From: Populus alba | Lineage: Eukaryota > Streptophyta > Magnoliopsida > Malpighiales > Salicaceae | Assembly (NCBI RefSeq): GCF_005239225.2 | Contig: NC_133288.1 | Location: forward strand, 21,086,169 to 21,150,168 | DNA length: 64,000 bases | Direction: 5' to 3' | Shown: piece after piece, positions 26,350 through 38,931 of the stretch | How the letters are laid out: every line of letters begins with the position of its first letter | How positions within the stretch are numbered: the first letter of the stretch is position 1 | Program-made: the position numbers and the translations under genes | The notes under the pieces: model-generated | The model's input: the letters and a program-made list of their open reading frames with translations, nothing else | What the model was told of the DNA's origin: nothing | Database searches by the model: none

Positions 26350-29300
26350 ATGGGTGAACAAACCAAAATCCAGCCTCAATCACAACCAGTCCAATCAGAA
26401 TCCCAGGCTCTCCCCCAAATCGAAGCCCAGGTCCAAACTCAATCACTGTCTCAGCCATTCAATACCCCCACCACCACCACCTCGGAATTAACCACTGTTC
26501 CACCACCAATCACATCTCCTCCCGCCAAAATCCCTTCCCGTCCTCGTAAAATCCGTAAAGTCTCACCCAATGCTGCTGCAACCACCGCTAACGACCCTAA
26601 GTCTTCCCCAACCTCCACCACTACCACAACTGAAACACCCAAAACCCCTGCCATCAAAACCCCAAGAACAAAAACGTCCCAACAGCTAGTAATCGCCACT
26701 CCGCGGATCGTGGCAAGATCTCTAACATGTGAAGGTGAGCTTGAATACGCAATTCACTATCTCCGTAACGCCGATCCACTCCTTGCTTCCTTAATTGACA
26801 CCTACCAGCCTCCTAGCTTTGATACGTTCCCCACTCCTTTCCTTGCTCTCGCTCGCAGCATTCTTTACCAGCAACTTGCTTTTAAAGCAGGGTCTTCAAT
26901 TTACACGCGCTTTATTTCGCTTTGTGGTGGAGAGGCTGGAGTTTTACCCGAAACAGTTCTTGCTTTGACTCCACAACAGTTGAGGCAATTTGGGGTTTCT
27001 GGGCGTAAAGCGAGTTACCTTCATGATCTAGCTAGAAAGTATCAAAATGGTATTTTATCGGATTCTGCAATTGTAAATATGGATGATAAATCGCTTTTTA
27101 CAATGCTTACTATGGTAAATGGGATTGGTTCATGGTCAGTGCATATGTTCATGATTTTCTCGCTGCATAGACCGGATGTGCTGCCAATTAATGATCTTCA
27201 AGTGAGAAAAGGGGTGCAGTTGCTTTATAATTTGCCGGAGTTGCCACGCCCATCACAGATGGATCAGTTGTGTGAAAAATGGAGGCCGTATAGGTCGGTT
27301 GCGTCATGGTATCTTTGGAGATTACAAGAGTCAAAAGGGTCACCTTCCAGTGTGATAGCAGTGTCTACTAGTGGTAATTTGACACAGCAACAGCAGGAAG
27401 ACCAGCAGCAGCCTCAGCTTATTGACCCAATAAACAGCATTCTCAATCTTGGGTATGTCCACGTTCAGTTTTGTTGCACCGCAAATTTGATGCATCTAAC
27501 TTTCATGTTCTGCGTTGCTATTAGTTGTTCCCGTTCTTCTCTTCTCTTCTTTCTCGATGCGTTGTTTATTTTACCCGGTTGAAGTGCTTCAGTTCTATGT
27601 GTCTGTACTTCAAAACTTGCAATGTGGTTGTTCGGGGACATAATTCCTTGCTAGATTTTACATCCATAGAACTGAAAGGGGTAGTTTGAGTTTTAATTTT
27701 TAATCGCTGCAAGGGGGGGTTAAGTATGGGGTGGTTCTTGAAAGTTTCTGATCCGAGGCACGGGGATGCAGGGGGGGTGTCTTAGGGCTGTGATTCTGAA
27801 CTTGAAACATTTGTTCCCTGGTATTTTCCAAAAGCTTTGCATCACAAGTCTTGTTGGACTTAAATTTTTTGGAGAAAGGGATGGATAGACCAAAGTTGTT
27901 AAAATAGGGATCCTGACTGCACCGTGAACATGGGGGAGGGGTTTTGTTAGTATTGAATGTGGGCTTATAAGATTATCTAAACTAGAGAAATAAACAATTA
28001 GTCTTATAGATACACTGCACATTAACATATCATTAGTTTTAGCATTTTAGGCCTAAATCATTGCGGGTAAACTTTATGCCTCCAGAAAATGGCTGTGCAA
28101 AATTACATAAAATATGTAGCAAGGACTGAAACATAGAACAGTTTAGAAACTGAAGATGGAGTTGAATTAGTGGGAGACTAGGTGGAAAAGAAAGAGGGGC
28201 AATGAGTGGAAATAATAAATAGAGTATGCAGGGGGCTCACAATAGTTTGTTAAACACTCAGCAAAATATTTTATCTTCTGCGTTGGACATAGCACGGCAA
28301 TCACAGATTAAACATTGATAAGAGAATGCAACTCTAACCTGCCAAACCTGTCTACTGTAATTAATAACTGAATCTGTCAGGCATGGACAATCAGTATCAT
28401 GCCTATTATTTTTTGGCTTTAAGTATTATGAGATTGCCGAGATCTACAGTGTTCTCTTGTTAAGTTCATATTGTAGCTCTCTAGTTGAAGTTGAAAGAAA
28501 TATAATATTCAGTGATGTACCTGTCTAATATTACGGACAAAACATTTCAAGTGATATAGGTTTAACATAAAAAATCATTTAGTTTCTTTCAAAATGGAAA
28601 GTTTGCTGTAGTGGAAACTAAAACGTAACACTTCCTCTTCACCGTACTTTTCATGTTTTACTTTTCTTCGTTTGCTATATCTCTAATGATGGCAATCCCC
28701 GTTTTAAAAACTCAAGTTCTGCCCTGCTCTCGATGATATGATCAAAAATGACTGTACTGTTATGGTTATATTTTGGGATTCTGCTTGTATTTTCCACCGT
28801 TTATTTTCTATGCCTTAGAAAATGACTACCTTAGTGGTTACTGTAAAACCTGAGGCTTTAGTTCTTTCACATTCTAGATGTTATATTCAATGATCAGTGC
28901 CATGAATGCCATACTATTGATAAAGCTTGTGAATATCATTGTTGACATGAATGTTGTACTATTGATAAAGCTTTGGAATATCATTGTTTGCTCAAACCAA
29001 TGCCAAAGTGTGTCTATCATTATATGCTTCCCAGTTTGTTCATGACAGGTTTGATTTTATTTCCAGAGCTGTTGTTAGACCTTGTGGAATTTGTAAAATT
29101 GGAACCTGAGATTGAGAGTTGAGACTTCCTTTTCTTTATAAGTGGATCTATTTGAGGCATAGCAGAAAAGTTCACGCACCTAGTAATGGCATATAGTTAT
29201 TTGCAGTCTAGTCAATAGTGTGGAATACTCCATGTTCAAACATTCCTTGTTTTGGGATCTTGTCAGGGCAATACACTATTGTTCTCGCTTGCATTCCTTT

Positions 29301-29831
29301 GTGTTATTTTCTTAACTACCTTAAAAGATTAACCTCTTTAATTTATCTAGGCTTGAGTTTATTTTTACTCGGGTTCTTAGGTGTCCCTTTTCAGTTTTAT
29401 TGCAAATGCTATAATTAAATTAGGTGATGCTTTTCATGCTTTATGGTTTCCTCTTGTTTAAAGTTTAATTTCATATGTTTTCCAAACTACAGAAGAGATG
29501 TTTCTGGTTGGTTGATCTAATGGAATTGGAAAACTGATCTTACTGCCCGCTAGACTCCCTCCCCAACTGTGATGAGATGGTCGATGGACTACTCTTGAAT
29601 CACCTAATGTGGCGGGCACTCGATTTCACAAGGACCCAGGCTAGCTGGGATACAAACCGTGGTTGGCAGGGTCTGAATAATTTAATTTGCTGAGCAGAAC
29701 AGAATACTACGTTATTTTGTAGAATTTAAATTGCTGTACTTTGGAATACACATCCGTGTTTCATATGGCTTTTTGACATCTGTTCCTTTCTTTTGCCATC
29801 ATGATTCAGGGCCTGTGCTTGGGGACAATGA
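26350..29831 (+). CDS. AlkA-type HhH-GPD DNA glycosylase (3-methyladenine glycosylase-like)
   Basis: Two coding exons, 26350-27452 and 29810-29831 (TGA), separated by a 2357-base GT-AG intron; 1125 bases, 374 residues. Residues 1-115 are low-complexity (Gln, Pro and Thr rich) with a basic patch RPRKIRK at 64-70, a possible nuclear signal. The catalytic domain (about 125-330) has AIHYLRNADPLLASLI, ARSILYQQLAFKAG, a helix-hairpin-helix with NGIGSWSVHMFMIF (257-270) and the catalytic aspartate D282 in PINDLQVRKG, then the KWRPYRSVASWYLWR block. The short last exon encodes the family ending ACAWGQ after ILNLG. The enzyme removes alkylated bases to start base excision repair, probably in the nucleus. 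If the intron were retained, the frame would run 43 more codons to 27582. The first exon alone carries the whole domain. Confidence 0.92.
28901..28990. repeat. 45-bp tandem duplication in the glycosylase intron
   Basis: Units 28901-28945 and 28946-28990 both start CATGAATG and share TACTATTGATAAAGCTT and GAATATCATTGTT. A few differences show it is older than the 24785 duplication. Confidence 0.85.
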
Positions 29832-31507
29832 TTGGGACCTAGGATGAGGAGTTATTCTTCTATCCTGCAATCATATGGGGTGCTTCCAGAGCTGTGCAAT
29901 AAACGGAGAATCACTAATGAAAAGCCTGGACATCCAAGACATCAAGAGATATTTGTACTTGCCTCTTGCTTTGAAAAATAAATAACACTAGATGCGGTCA
30001 AGCTCTGCTGTCTTTGTAAAAGATTGGATTAACATCAGAACTTTCTTAGAGGACATCGTAGGGTTAGAAGAGCTTTCAGTGCTTCTGCCTTTTTGACTGT
30101 GGCTGGCTATTTGTGTCCTGGAAATACAATCAGAACCTTCATCTGTATAGGCAATTGCTCTTATTAAAAGACCATCACAATCTGACAATGTACATAGAAA
30201 TCCTGGACAAGGTTTTACATGTCCAGGGTATTAAATAAATCAGATTGCAGAGGTGCATCGGCTAAATTGCCCACAGGAGCTATCAGAGCGTTTTCAAGGA
30301 CTTCTAGAACACAATCCTTCTCTCCTGCGCAGGTTTTGCTGAAGGTTGATAATGCCAGCGAGGCTCAAATCTGTCATGGACAAGTCACCCCGTTGCCCAA
30401 AATTTCCTGCTCCTACCATCTGAATCTATACTGTCTCTGATGGAGACATGATTTTTTTTTAATAATGCCCTGTTTGTTTGAAAAGTAGATTATTTTTTAT
30501 TGTTTATCAGGATCGTGCAAAATAATTTCCTGGAAAGTATAATAAAAGTAGAAAATCATTTGTATCTATCACATAAAAAATAAAAAATAAAAAATTTATT
30601 TTTATTTATTTAAAATTATTTTTTCAAGCGAGTGTCAAAGATGGTGGAGAAACATAAACAGCCTGACAAGGCCGTTTATGCCTTTATGGTTACATTGGAA
30701 GATAACATCTGCAGCCAAGCTGGCAATGAAAGGATTTTAGCTTGCCAGAGAGAAGAAAGACCGTTGGGTAAACTGTGCATCAAAAACAAATATACTGTCA
30801 TTTACTTATGTAGGCATAGATCAAATCAGATTCTTTTCACAAGAATTTCTTGTAATAATCGACTACAAAACCTAATAACGTTATCCAAACAAATATATTG
30901 TTTTTTTTTTTAATAATTCCATGCCGTACTAATTAACATAAAAAGATTATTATTACAATTGGCCAACTAATTTTTATTTTCTTTATTCTTAGTGAAGGCG
31001 TACAATTCTTTTCACACATTTAGGGACTTTATTTCCGTGTTTTAAAAATATTTAAAATAAAATAATTTTATTTATTTTTTTATTTATTTTAAATTAATAT
31101 ATTTTTAGTATTTTTAAATTTTTTTAATGTGTTAATATCAAAAATAATTTTGAACAATCTCTAAATGCTTAAACTTCCCAATGCGAGAAGAATTTGTCTC
31201 TACCCTGACATGGCTGTAAAACTCGGATTGACGGTTGTTGGGCCTTTGATTCATTTGTTTGTCGATCCTTCTTCAGAAGTTTGCTTTTGTATCTTCCAAT
31301 TTGTTTTCTGGCAGCATGGCATGAACAATTAAACACGAGGACAAGACGAAAGACGGCTAAGAGATGCCGGGATTGATTTGCCACCGCATCTCTGCATGGA
31401 GGATGTTCTCGAAGAATATCTGCAACATTTTGCATCTTGTTCTAGTTTTCTTCAATGGCAAAAAGATTGCCCATCTTTATCCTCTTATTAAATTCACTTA
31501 TTCTTAT
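29832..31507. other. Intergenic; glycosylase 3' UTR and unassigned DNA
   Basis: The first part is probably 3' UTR. Two short frames, 29988-30188 (-) and 30219-30440 (+), match no family I know. AT-rich dispersed-element-like DNA lies at about 31030-31160. No gene is called. Confidence 0.4.
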
Positions 31508-31514
31508 TATAAAA
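31508..31514 (+). promoter_or_regulatory. TATA box upstream of the acyl-AMP-ligase pseudogene
   Basis: TATAAAA, 52 bases upstream of the relict ATG at 31566. It suggests that the locus kept a normal promoter. Confidence 0.45.
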
Positions 31515-31565
31515 TAGCCCAAGAAAGTTGTTGCTCATCACAACATACACACCTGAAAAAACAAC

Positions 31566-33448
31566 ATGAACTACGAGAATTATGACCCTTCTTTCCCTGA
31601 TCAACCTGTGGTCGATCTCTACCTCCCACTGTGGGCTAACCTACCATCCTTTCGGTCCAAGCCAGCCTTCATTTGGGCTGAAGATGGCTCAAATGGTGCA
31701 ACCAAGAACTCAACCATCACTTATGCTCAGCTCAATGAATCAGTTCACTCAATTTCTACCCAGTTACTTACTCAATTACAAAGAGGTGACACTGTAGTGA
31801 TTTTACGCTCACCTGGGTTAGAGCTTGTTGAGATCATCTTTGGGTGCCAAAGAGCTGGCCTTTTGTGCATCCCTGTGTTCCCACCAGACCCTTCTTTCAC
31901 TAAAGAAAACTATCACCATCTTGTTAGAGTTCTGTCCCAGACAAAGCCCAAAGCTGCCATAACGCACCATGATTACATTGCCAGAGTTCAACGCTACATC
32001 TCCTTGTCCTCTGACAATCATAAGCTTGCAGAGATGTTGCAAAAGCTCACCTGGATCTCTACTTCTGATATCAAAGACAAGAAAGTGAGTTCAAATATGG
32101 GCTCATTGCCTTATAAGAGCTGTAGACCAAATGAATTGTACTTAATCCAATACACTTCAGGTGCTACAGGGATTCCAAAACCTGTGCTGGTAACAGCAGG
32201 AGCAGCTGCTCACAATGTGAGAGTAGCCAGGAAAGCCTACGATCTCTATCCAAGCAGTGTTATTGTCTCTTGGTTGCCTCAGTACCATGACTGTGGCCTG
32301 CAGTTTTTGTTATTGACTATCATATCTGGTGCAACAAGTGTGCTAACATCACCTGGCGCCTTTGTGAACCGGCCTGGGCTATGGCTTGAGCTGATTTCAA
32401 AGTTCTAAGCTACTTGCACTCCAGTTCCATCATTCTCATTACCATTTGTTATAAAGCGTGGTGGGGTTGATAAAGGAACTCAGCCTATAAGTTTATGGAG
32501 TTTGAAAAACTTAATCATCATCAATGAGCCTATTTACAAAGCATCGGTTGACAGATTCGTCGAAATGTTTAAGCCTTTTGGGCTAAACCCGTCATGCATT
32601 TCTCCATCTTATGGCTTGGCAGAAAACGGCACCTTTGTTTCAATAGCATGGAGAGGCAACTGCAGCAATGCTGCTAGCTTTCCACACAACAAGCTCTTGC
32701 CATGTGCAAGGCTTGCTTTGTCCACGTGAAGAAGAAGAGGACATGGACATTATAGTTGTAGACGAAGAAACTTGTGAGCTTGTTGTGGATGGAACGGAAG
32801 GTGAGATTTGGGTCTCATCTCCAAGCAACTGCTCAGGTTACCTTGGCTACCCATCTTTAACTCGAGAGATATTTCAAGCAAGACTAAGGAACAAGGTGAG
32901 CCGGTGCTTTGTCCGCACAGGCGATAGAGGAATCGTCAAAGGAGAAGTAAGGTTTCTCTATGTGACCGGTCGGTGTTCAGATGTTATCAAACTCCCAAAC
33001 AATCAAGAAATACACCCTCATTTCATAGAGACAGCTGCTCAGAATAGTTGTCAAAAGTTTCTCAGAGGAGGTTGCCTTGCTGCATTTGAGATGTCAAGCA
33101 CTATATATAGTTCTTGTTGCAGAGATTCAAAGACACGAAAAGGATGTTAAGGTACTGAAACAAATCTGTGAGTGGGCCAAGAAAGCTGTTCTGAAGGAAG
33201 AGAAAGTTGAAATTGGCTTGATGGTTCTAGTTGAGAGCGGAAGTGTTCCGAAAACAACTTCAGGGAAGATTCAAAGATGGGCTGCCAAAGATATACTGAT
33301 TAGAGGCAAAATGAGTGTGGTAATGGAGATGCAGTTCGAGGATAACAATGCAAGATTCTTGCCATCGTACGAGGCAATAGGTAAAGCAAATAAAGAGATC
33401 AGATGTCAAGGGGGAAACAGAACAAGTACTGTTGCTGGAGATATATAG
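31566..33448 (+). pseudogene. Fatty-acyl-AMP-ligase-like (AMP-binding) domain pseudogene
   Basis: The relict reads through three frames. Frame A runs from ATG 31566 to a TAA at 32406-32408 and continues after the stop in the same frame to about 32710. Frame B covers about 32715-33100, and frame C about 33105-33448. Each shift is a net +1; the second falls in an ACTATATATAG run. Together they spell a FAAL-like adenylation domain: GLLCIPVFPPDP, IQYTSGATGIPKPV (AMP-binding loop), VSWLPQYHDCGL, SPSYGLAENGTF, FVRTGDRGIVKGEVRF, VTGRCSDVIKLPNNQEIHP and SGKIQRWAAKD. In plants this domain begins much longer multidomain proteins, and those later domains are absent here, so the copy is also truncated. 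No introns interrupt the relict, but a TATA box before the ATG argues against a simple retrocopy. A live copy would activate fatty acids as acyl-AMP. The loss of function is inferred from the breaks. Confidence 0.85.
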
Positions 33449-36400
33449 AGATCAAGAAATCTCCCTAGCATTTTCAAGCACTCCAAGGCGTCCCCCAATG
33501 CTTTCTCTTCTGTGAGAAAAATTTATTGTGGTTGCTTCTCTTGAATAAGCTAGCGAGTTAATGCTAAATCTTTCGTTTAACCAGATTCCGAAGCAATTTG
33601 TTTTTCAAGTCACCATGAATTGTTGTGGATTCATCGATGCTTTATTAAAAAAAGTCCATGCAATGGTGGAGCTACATAAACTTAGAATTTGAAAGATTTT
33701 CCCAGGAAAAAAGTATGAGAATTTTGGTTTGGGCTTTTAGGTTTGGGCCTTTAGAGTAAAAATGCCCGCGGCTCCAGGTCTGGTAAGGCCCTTTTCTTTC
33801 CTGCTTGCTTCGAGCGTGTCCATTCACCCAGGGCCCATAAGCAACGACATTATCAAGAGTTGATCGCATAGCTGTGATCCGAAAAAAGATGCGGCTCACG
33901 AGTTATTCAATCAACTGAAAAATCATCAAAAATATTTTGTTTTTTTCCTTAATTTCTTGTTGTTGACCCCATTGAATTAACCAGGTCTTATTAGGTTAAT
34001 ATTTAAAAAAAAAAAATTATTTTTGCATTAAAAAACCCAGATTTCAACAAATTAATACCTTTTTTTTTTGGCTCGAATCAAATTTTAATTCTTAAATTTT
34101 CCAGTAAAAGCTTTTTTTATATATAACGAGTCTAGCAATAAATGGCTAAGCCAAGACATGACCTAATTAACCAATCACTTCAAAAAATAGTATTTTCAAA
34201 TAATCTTTGGTGACCAAATTCAACTACAAAAACTACTTGTGCCAGGATCATTTTCTTCTCTATAGCTTGATATTATTATTATTAAAAAAAAAAACTCGTT
34301 TTTTTTTTATAAAACAAATGCAATCCAAAATCGAATCAGTGATACTTATATCATGTGTAGTTTTACTTAAAATCGGTAAAACTTCATCAAATGAGTCCAT
34401 CAATCTACAAGCACATTTAATGACTTCGAGTGAACCTAGCTCTAACATACTATTCCAGGCCTCCATCGGTTCCATGCCCAGGATTCTGCTTCCCCGGGCC
34501 GGAGGAGCAGCTCGATCCATTAGTCCGCCTCTAGCTCCCCGAACCCACCCGACTGGTTGTCACAACGCAGAATATAATACCAGTGAAAGAAAAAGAAACA
34601 CAGATCAAGATAAAATCTAAACATTTCGAAGAGATTTTATTTCATTCACGGTTGCCACTGAGTAATCCCTGGAAATGAGCTTTGTTTACGAACAATTGAA
34701 CTACAAATAATGTAATTAAGAATCTTATAAAGAATTAATTAAATCCTAACTCCGAGCAAACACAGACGGCATGCTTCATACATGCAAGCAAGATGAAAAG
34801 CGATGGACGTATAAGAACTTGTTTTGGGAAGGGAAACAAGGGCATCTTTTTACTTGGAATATTTTTTTAATGTATTATTGGTGAATATATATAAAAATAT
34901 ACCTAATCTCTCAATAGATGGTAGAATTAATTGCTTTGATCTTTGGATATCAGAGTTATTTTGATATTCAGAATATATAGTTTAATCTATACACGTAAAG
35001 GCAATGACTAGATTTAGTAAAAGCTAATTTCAACTTCAACCGCAATTCCAAACCAGTGTTTCCGTTTATGGTTAAAGTGTGAGAGAAAAAATCAAATCTT
35101 GAGTAAAAAATCACACTTCTGGGTGTTTGATAATCCTCTTAAACACATGTTTTTGTTAAGAGAATACATTCAAACCATGATTTTGAAAAAAATAAAATAA
35201 AATTTCATGTTTTCTCCCTTCCAAAATCATGGGTTAGATGCAAATCATGAATTTGAATACAAGCCATAGCCTTATTATAGCAAAGGAATCACGCCCTCGA
35301 TGGGGTTATAGAAAAGAAACAAGAGCGCAACCTTAGACTTCTTTATATTTATTTACTTGTTGATATGCTTACTTCTTTCGACCAAGAATTTCTCACACCG
35401 TATATCGAACCTTAAACCACTTGTCTTAAAGTATACATTTTCTAAATCAGGCAAGGGAGAAGTTCAATCTCGAATCCATGTTTTGTTTGAAAGCTTTTAC
35501 TCATCGATGAACACATTAACAAATCACTCACATAGTCGGCGAGCCATTGCTAGTGGAAGGAAAAGCATGATCACAGCATTAAATGAACTGCCACAAGTAG
35601 TACTGTGGTGGGCAAAAGTATTCGAGCGTGTGATGCTTTAGCCTGCCACACCCCAAATCTTGAATGCTGCAATGCGCATGCCAAATTAAGCTGCCTAAGC
35701 TAAAATGTCGAGAGATATTGAGATTAAAGCTCTCGAAATGGAATAGATTAAAAAAAAAAAAAAACTCCTATGTTCCCAAGAGTTTGACACCGAATGTGAT
35801 ATTCAAACTTCGAAATTGCATTCGAGATTAACGGGACCAAGGCCTAGAACGAGCATGTGATTTGCATCTGAAGAAAGAAAGAAAGAGGGAAGAAAAGATT
35901 CGGAGTCGGATCATGCTACTCGTCATGATAAAAAAATGTATAAAGCTCCTGGCTCCTGGCTCTAGCTTTCGGGATTCTATTGGTGGGAGCTGTATTGCAA
36001 CAAAAAATGAACATCAAGAGGTGGAGAGGGCTATGTAGGAAGCAAATAGGCAAGTACCAAAGCAAAAGATGTTGAAAGAGAGGGACAAATTAAGCCATCG
36101 ATTGCATCACAGAAAGGTAAAGACATTGCTCGGGGCAAGCGTGGTGTTGCAGGGAGAGGCTTGCGATTCAAAAACAGAATGCCTACCTTAGCCATTGGTC
36201 ATGCTTGAGAGATGAGATTGCGAGAATCATTCTGCTCTACATTACACGACAACACCATTACTGTGGACCGTTCCCATGCAGGTTTTTTTCACTTTTTACC
36301 CCCCCCTCCTTCTCTCATTTAATGCAGCTCTTTCCCTCTTAATTTGTATAAAAATTATCATTAAACTTTAAGCATTTATATAACAGAATCTTTAGTTATT

Positions 36401-37569
36401 CTTGGGCAATCTTAAATTTATTATCCATGTCCAAACTAGAACATTTACAGAAATATTATTTCAAATAGCTTCCTTAATTGGATGCTCCAAATCCAAGTAA
36501 GCGTTTGTTTGTGTATGATATTATGGTAACTTTCATGGTTACAAAATGATAAAAAAAAAAAAAAAAAAGATTATAAATAGTGGTTTTTTTGTAATTAAGG
36601 AATAATTTGTTTTGTGCTGTAAAAGCGTGTTTAGCTTTTAAAAAAATATCAAATTAATTCCACTATAATTTTGATGTGATTTTAGAATCAGAGAATTATT
36701 TATTTTTTATACGAATATTTTAAATAAAAATTAGACATAATCATATATATTTAATAAAATTAAATATTTATACTATTCTGCTTGTCAAATTACAAGTGTT
36801 GAAGATCATGTCTATAGTAATTATTTAAAAATAATAATTTATATGCATTTGTTTTAAAATATATATATTTTTTTAAATTATTGATCGTAATACCAAATAC
36901 ACAATAAAATTTCAAAAAGAGAATTTCCATTGGAGCTACTGTGATTAACTAAATATTTTATAAAAATATAATAAAAATAAAATACAATTTCACCCGCACC
37001 GAGATATATTATAAAACAAACCCTAACACTGTAACAAAACATAGGGGCTGTAAAAGCATGAGTGATCGAGTTCATGAAACTAATGACAGGGTGATGCAGT
37101 GTCAAGGGTGGTTTTAGACTAAAAAGCACCGTATCGAATAAAAAGCAAGCTAGGTCGCGTCAAGGGTGAGGGAGGAATACACCGTATGCATCTGTTTGGT
37201 TATTTAGGGGGTCAGGCTGGGTTAAAGATAAGAAATGGAAAGGGAGGCAATAATGAAGGGGTGAAGTGGGACCCAGTGTGGCAGGGCGTGGGAGAGGGAT
37301 GAACATGACGTTGTCGGTTGTTTTGTGCAGAGAAAGGGAGGGCTCTTAATCTCATCACCATCTCCTCACAAAGTTTATCTACCCTCTGGCTTCATCACAA
37401 GCAACCAAGCTGTCTCTTGTTGGATATGTAGTTGGCCTGTTGGAAGCCCAGAAGCACAGTCCTTGCTCCCATGCTCTGAAGCTTGAAAACACCACACAAA
37501 CCCTCTCTCTTTTACATCTTTCCCCTGCTGATTCTTTTGTGGTTTCTGCATCCTTGAAGACATTAGCTA
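33449..37569. other. Intergenic, no gene recognised
   Basis: A mixed spacer. A minus-strand frame at 34260-34520 and an overlapping plus-strand frame at 34207-34620 share a GC-richer patch (about 34440-34570) but match nothing known. AT-rich dispersed-element-like DNA is at about 36600-36900. From about 37180 composition rises towards the ZHD leader. Confidence 0.4.
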
Positions 37570-37670
37570 GAGAGAGAGAGAGAGAGAGAGAGATGTTAAA
37601 GACTTGATGATGGTAATAAAGCCTGTGGTGCTGGTACTGCGCGCTAGCTGTTGCCTCTCTCTCTCTCTCT
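37570..37670 (+). repeat. (GA)n and (CT)n runs in the ZHD leader
   Basis: (GA)n at about 37570-37592 and (CT)n at about 37655-37670, some 370-470 bases upstream of the ZHD ATG, probably in the promoter or 5' UTR. GA/CT runs are common in plant leaders. Confidence 0.7.
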
Positions 37671-38037
37671 CCCCCTGAAACTGTGAGTTTTGTCCCATTT
37701 AACGTTCAATTTCCTTTTTGTTCTTAAGATCTTCTTTCTTCGTTTTATTGCCTCTCTTCCATCTTATCTTTTGGAACAACTGAGGATGGAGCAGGTTCTT
37801 GAATTTAGCTTAGGGCATTTCGTACGTATTTAAGCTGCTATACTGTGATTTTTGTTTTTGAAACGCTTCTTCTCCTTTACTGTTAGGCATAAAATCTTGG
37901 AGGGCTCCAGGATTCGAAGTTACAATATTGTTATATCAAAAAAAAAAAAAAAATCCGAAAGCTTAAGATTTTCTTTAAAAAAAAAAAAGATTATAGTGCT
38001 GCGTTTAAGAAAGCTAGCTAGGCGTGGTGCAAAAATC

Positions 38038-38931
38038 ATGGAGATAGGAGGTCTAGAAAATGATATAAGAACGTCAGTCCCTTCAAGTTACAGTCATCAA
38101 TCGTCAGGGCTAGAAGGAAGAAATGGGAACCACAATGGCACCACTGTCCTTACTTACACTCAAACCCTAGATCGCCAACGCCAACCCTCAAGATCTCCAA
38201 ACCCAGATCGACTTGCAATCATCTCAAGCGGACCCAACTCCAAAACATCCACTACAAGGTACCGCGAATGTCTCAGAAACCACGCTGCCAACGTAGGCGG
38301 CAGTGTTTATGATGGCTGTGGTGAGTTCATGCCAGGGGGAGAAGAAGGAAGTTTAGAGGCGCTCAAATGTGCTGCTTGTGAGTGCCACCGCAACTTTCAC
38401 CGCAGAGAAATCGATGGGGAGACTCAATTCAGTCCTGGTTCAAGAAGAAGTGCTACCATGGTTCATAGTCTTCAGTTGCCACCACCATTGCCTTCTCCAG
38501 CTGTACTGCACCACCACCACCACCACCAAAGATATTCTATGGGGTTGCATACTAGTCCTCACACTGCAAATATGGTTCAACCCATGAGCGTGGCTTTTGG
38601 TGGTGTTAGTGGAGGAACTGAATCTTCAAGTGAGGATCTCAATCCTTTCCAGTCTAATGCAGATGGAGTGCCACCTCCTGCACCTTATGTTATGTCAAAG
38701 AAGAGATTTAGAACAAAATTCACACCGGAACAGAAAGATAAGATGATGGAGTTTGCAGATAAAGTTGGGTGGAGGATTAATAAACAAGATGACGAGGAAG
38801 TGCAGAAGTTTTGTGCTGAAGTTGGAGTGAGGAGACAGGTTTTCAAGGTTTGGATGCATAATAACAAGAATTTGAAGAAGCAGCCACAGCAACAAGTTCC
38901 ACTTGACGAGAACGAGAACGAGAACCCATGA
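38038..38931 (+). CDS. Zinc-finger homeodomain (ZHD) transcription factor
   Basis: Intronless, 297 residues. Residues about 73-124 form the ZF-HD dimerisation zinc finger (YRECLRNHAANVGG, YDGCGEFMPGG, LKCAACECHRNFHRR), with the conserved Cys and His pairs present. Residues about 221-280 are the homeodomain (KKRFRTKFTPEQKDKMMEFA, WRINK, VFKVWMHNNKN), including the plant ZHD form of helix 3. A polyhistidine tract sits at 158-163, and the C-terminus has three Glu-Asn repeats. ZHD proteins are plant-specific nuclear regulators that bind ATTA-type sites as dimers, often in floral or vascular tissue. The frame is open further upstream to 37852, but that part is a poly-Lys run from A-rich DNA, so MEIGG at 38038 is chosen. 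The protein looks intact; the exact orthologue number is not assigned. Confidence 0.93.
   Translation: MEIGGLENDIRTSVPSSYSHQSSGLEGRNGNHNGTTVLTYTQTLDRQRQPSRSPNPDRLAIISSGPNSKTSTTRYRECLRNHAANVGGSVYDGCGEFMPGGEEGSLEALKCAACECHRNFHRREIDGETQFSPGSRRSATMVHSLQLPPPLPSPAVLHHHHHHQRYSMGLHTSPHTANMVQPMSVAFGGVSGGTESSSEDLNPFQSNADGVPPPAPYVMSKKRFRTKFTPEQKDKMMEFADKVGWRINKQDDEEVQKFCAEVGVRRQVFKVWMHNNKNLKKQPQQQVPLDENENENP

Noticed and set aside
27453..27582. Glycosylase C-terminal extension by read-through
   Set aside because: A clean donor at 27453 and a far exon encoding the family ending ACAWGQ show this is intron.
37852..38037. In-frame N-terminal extension of the ZHD protein
   Set aside because: It is mostly poly-Lys from A-rich DNA, and ZHD proteins usually begin near the MEIGG-type start.
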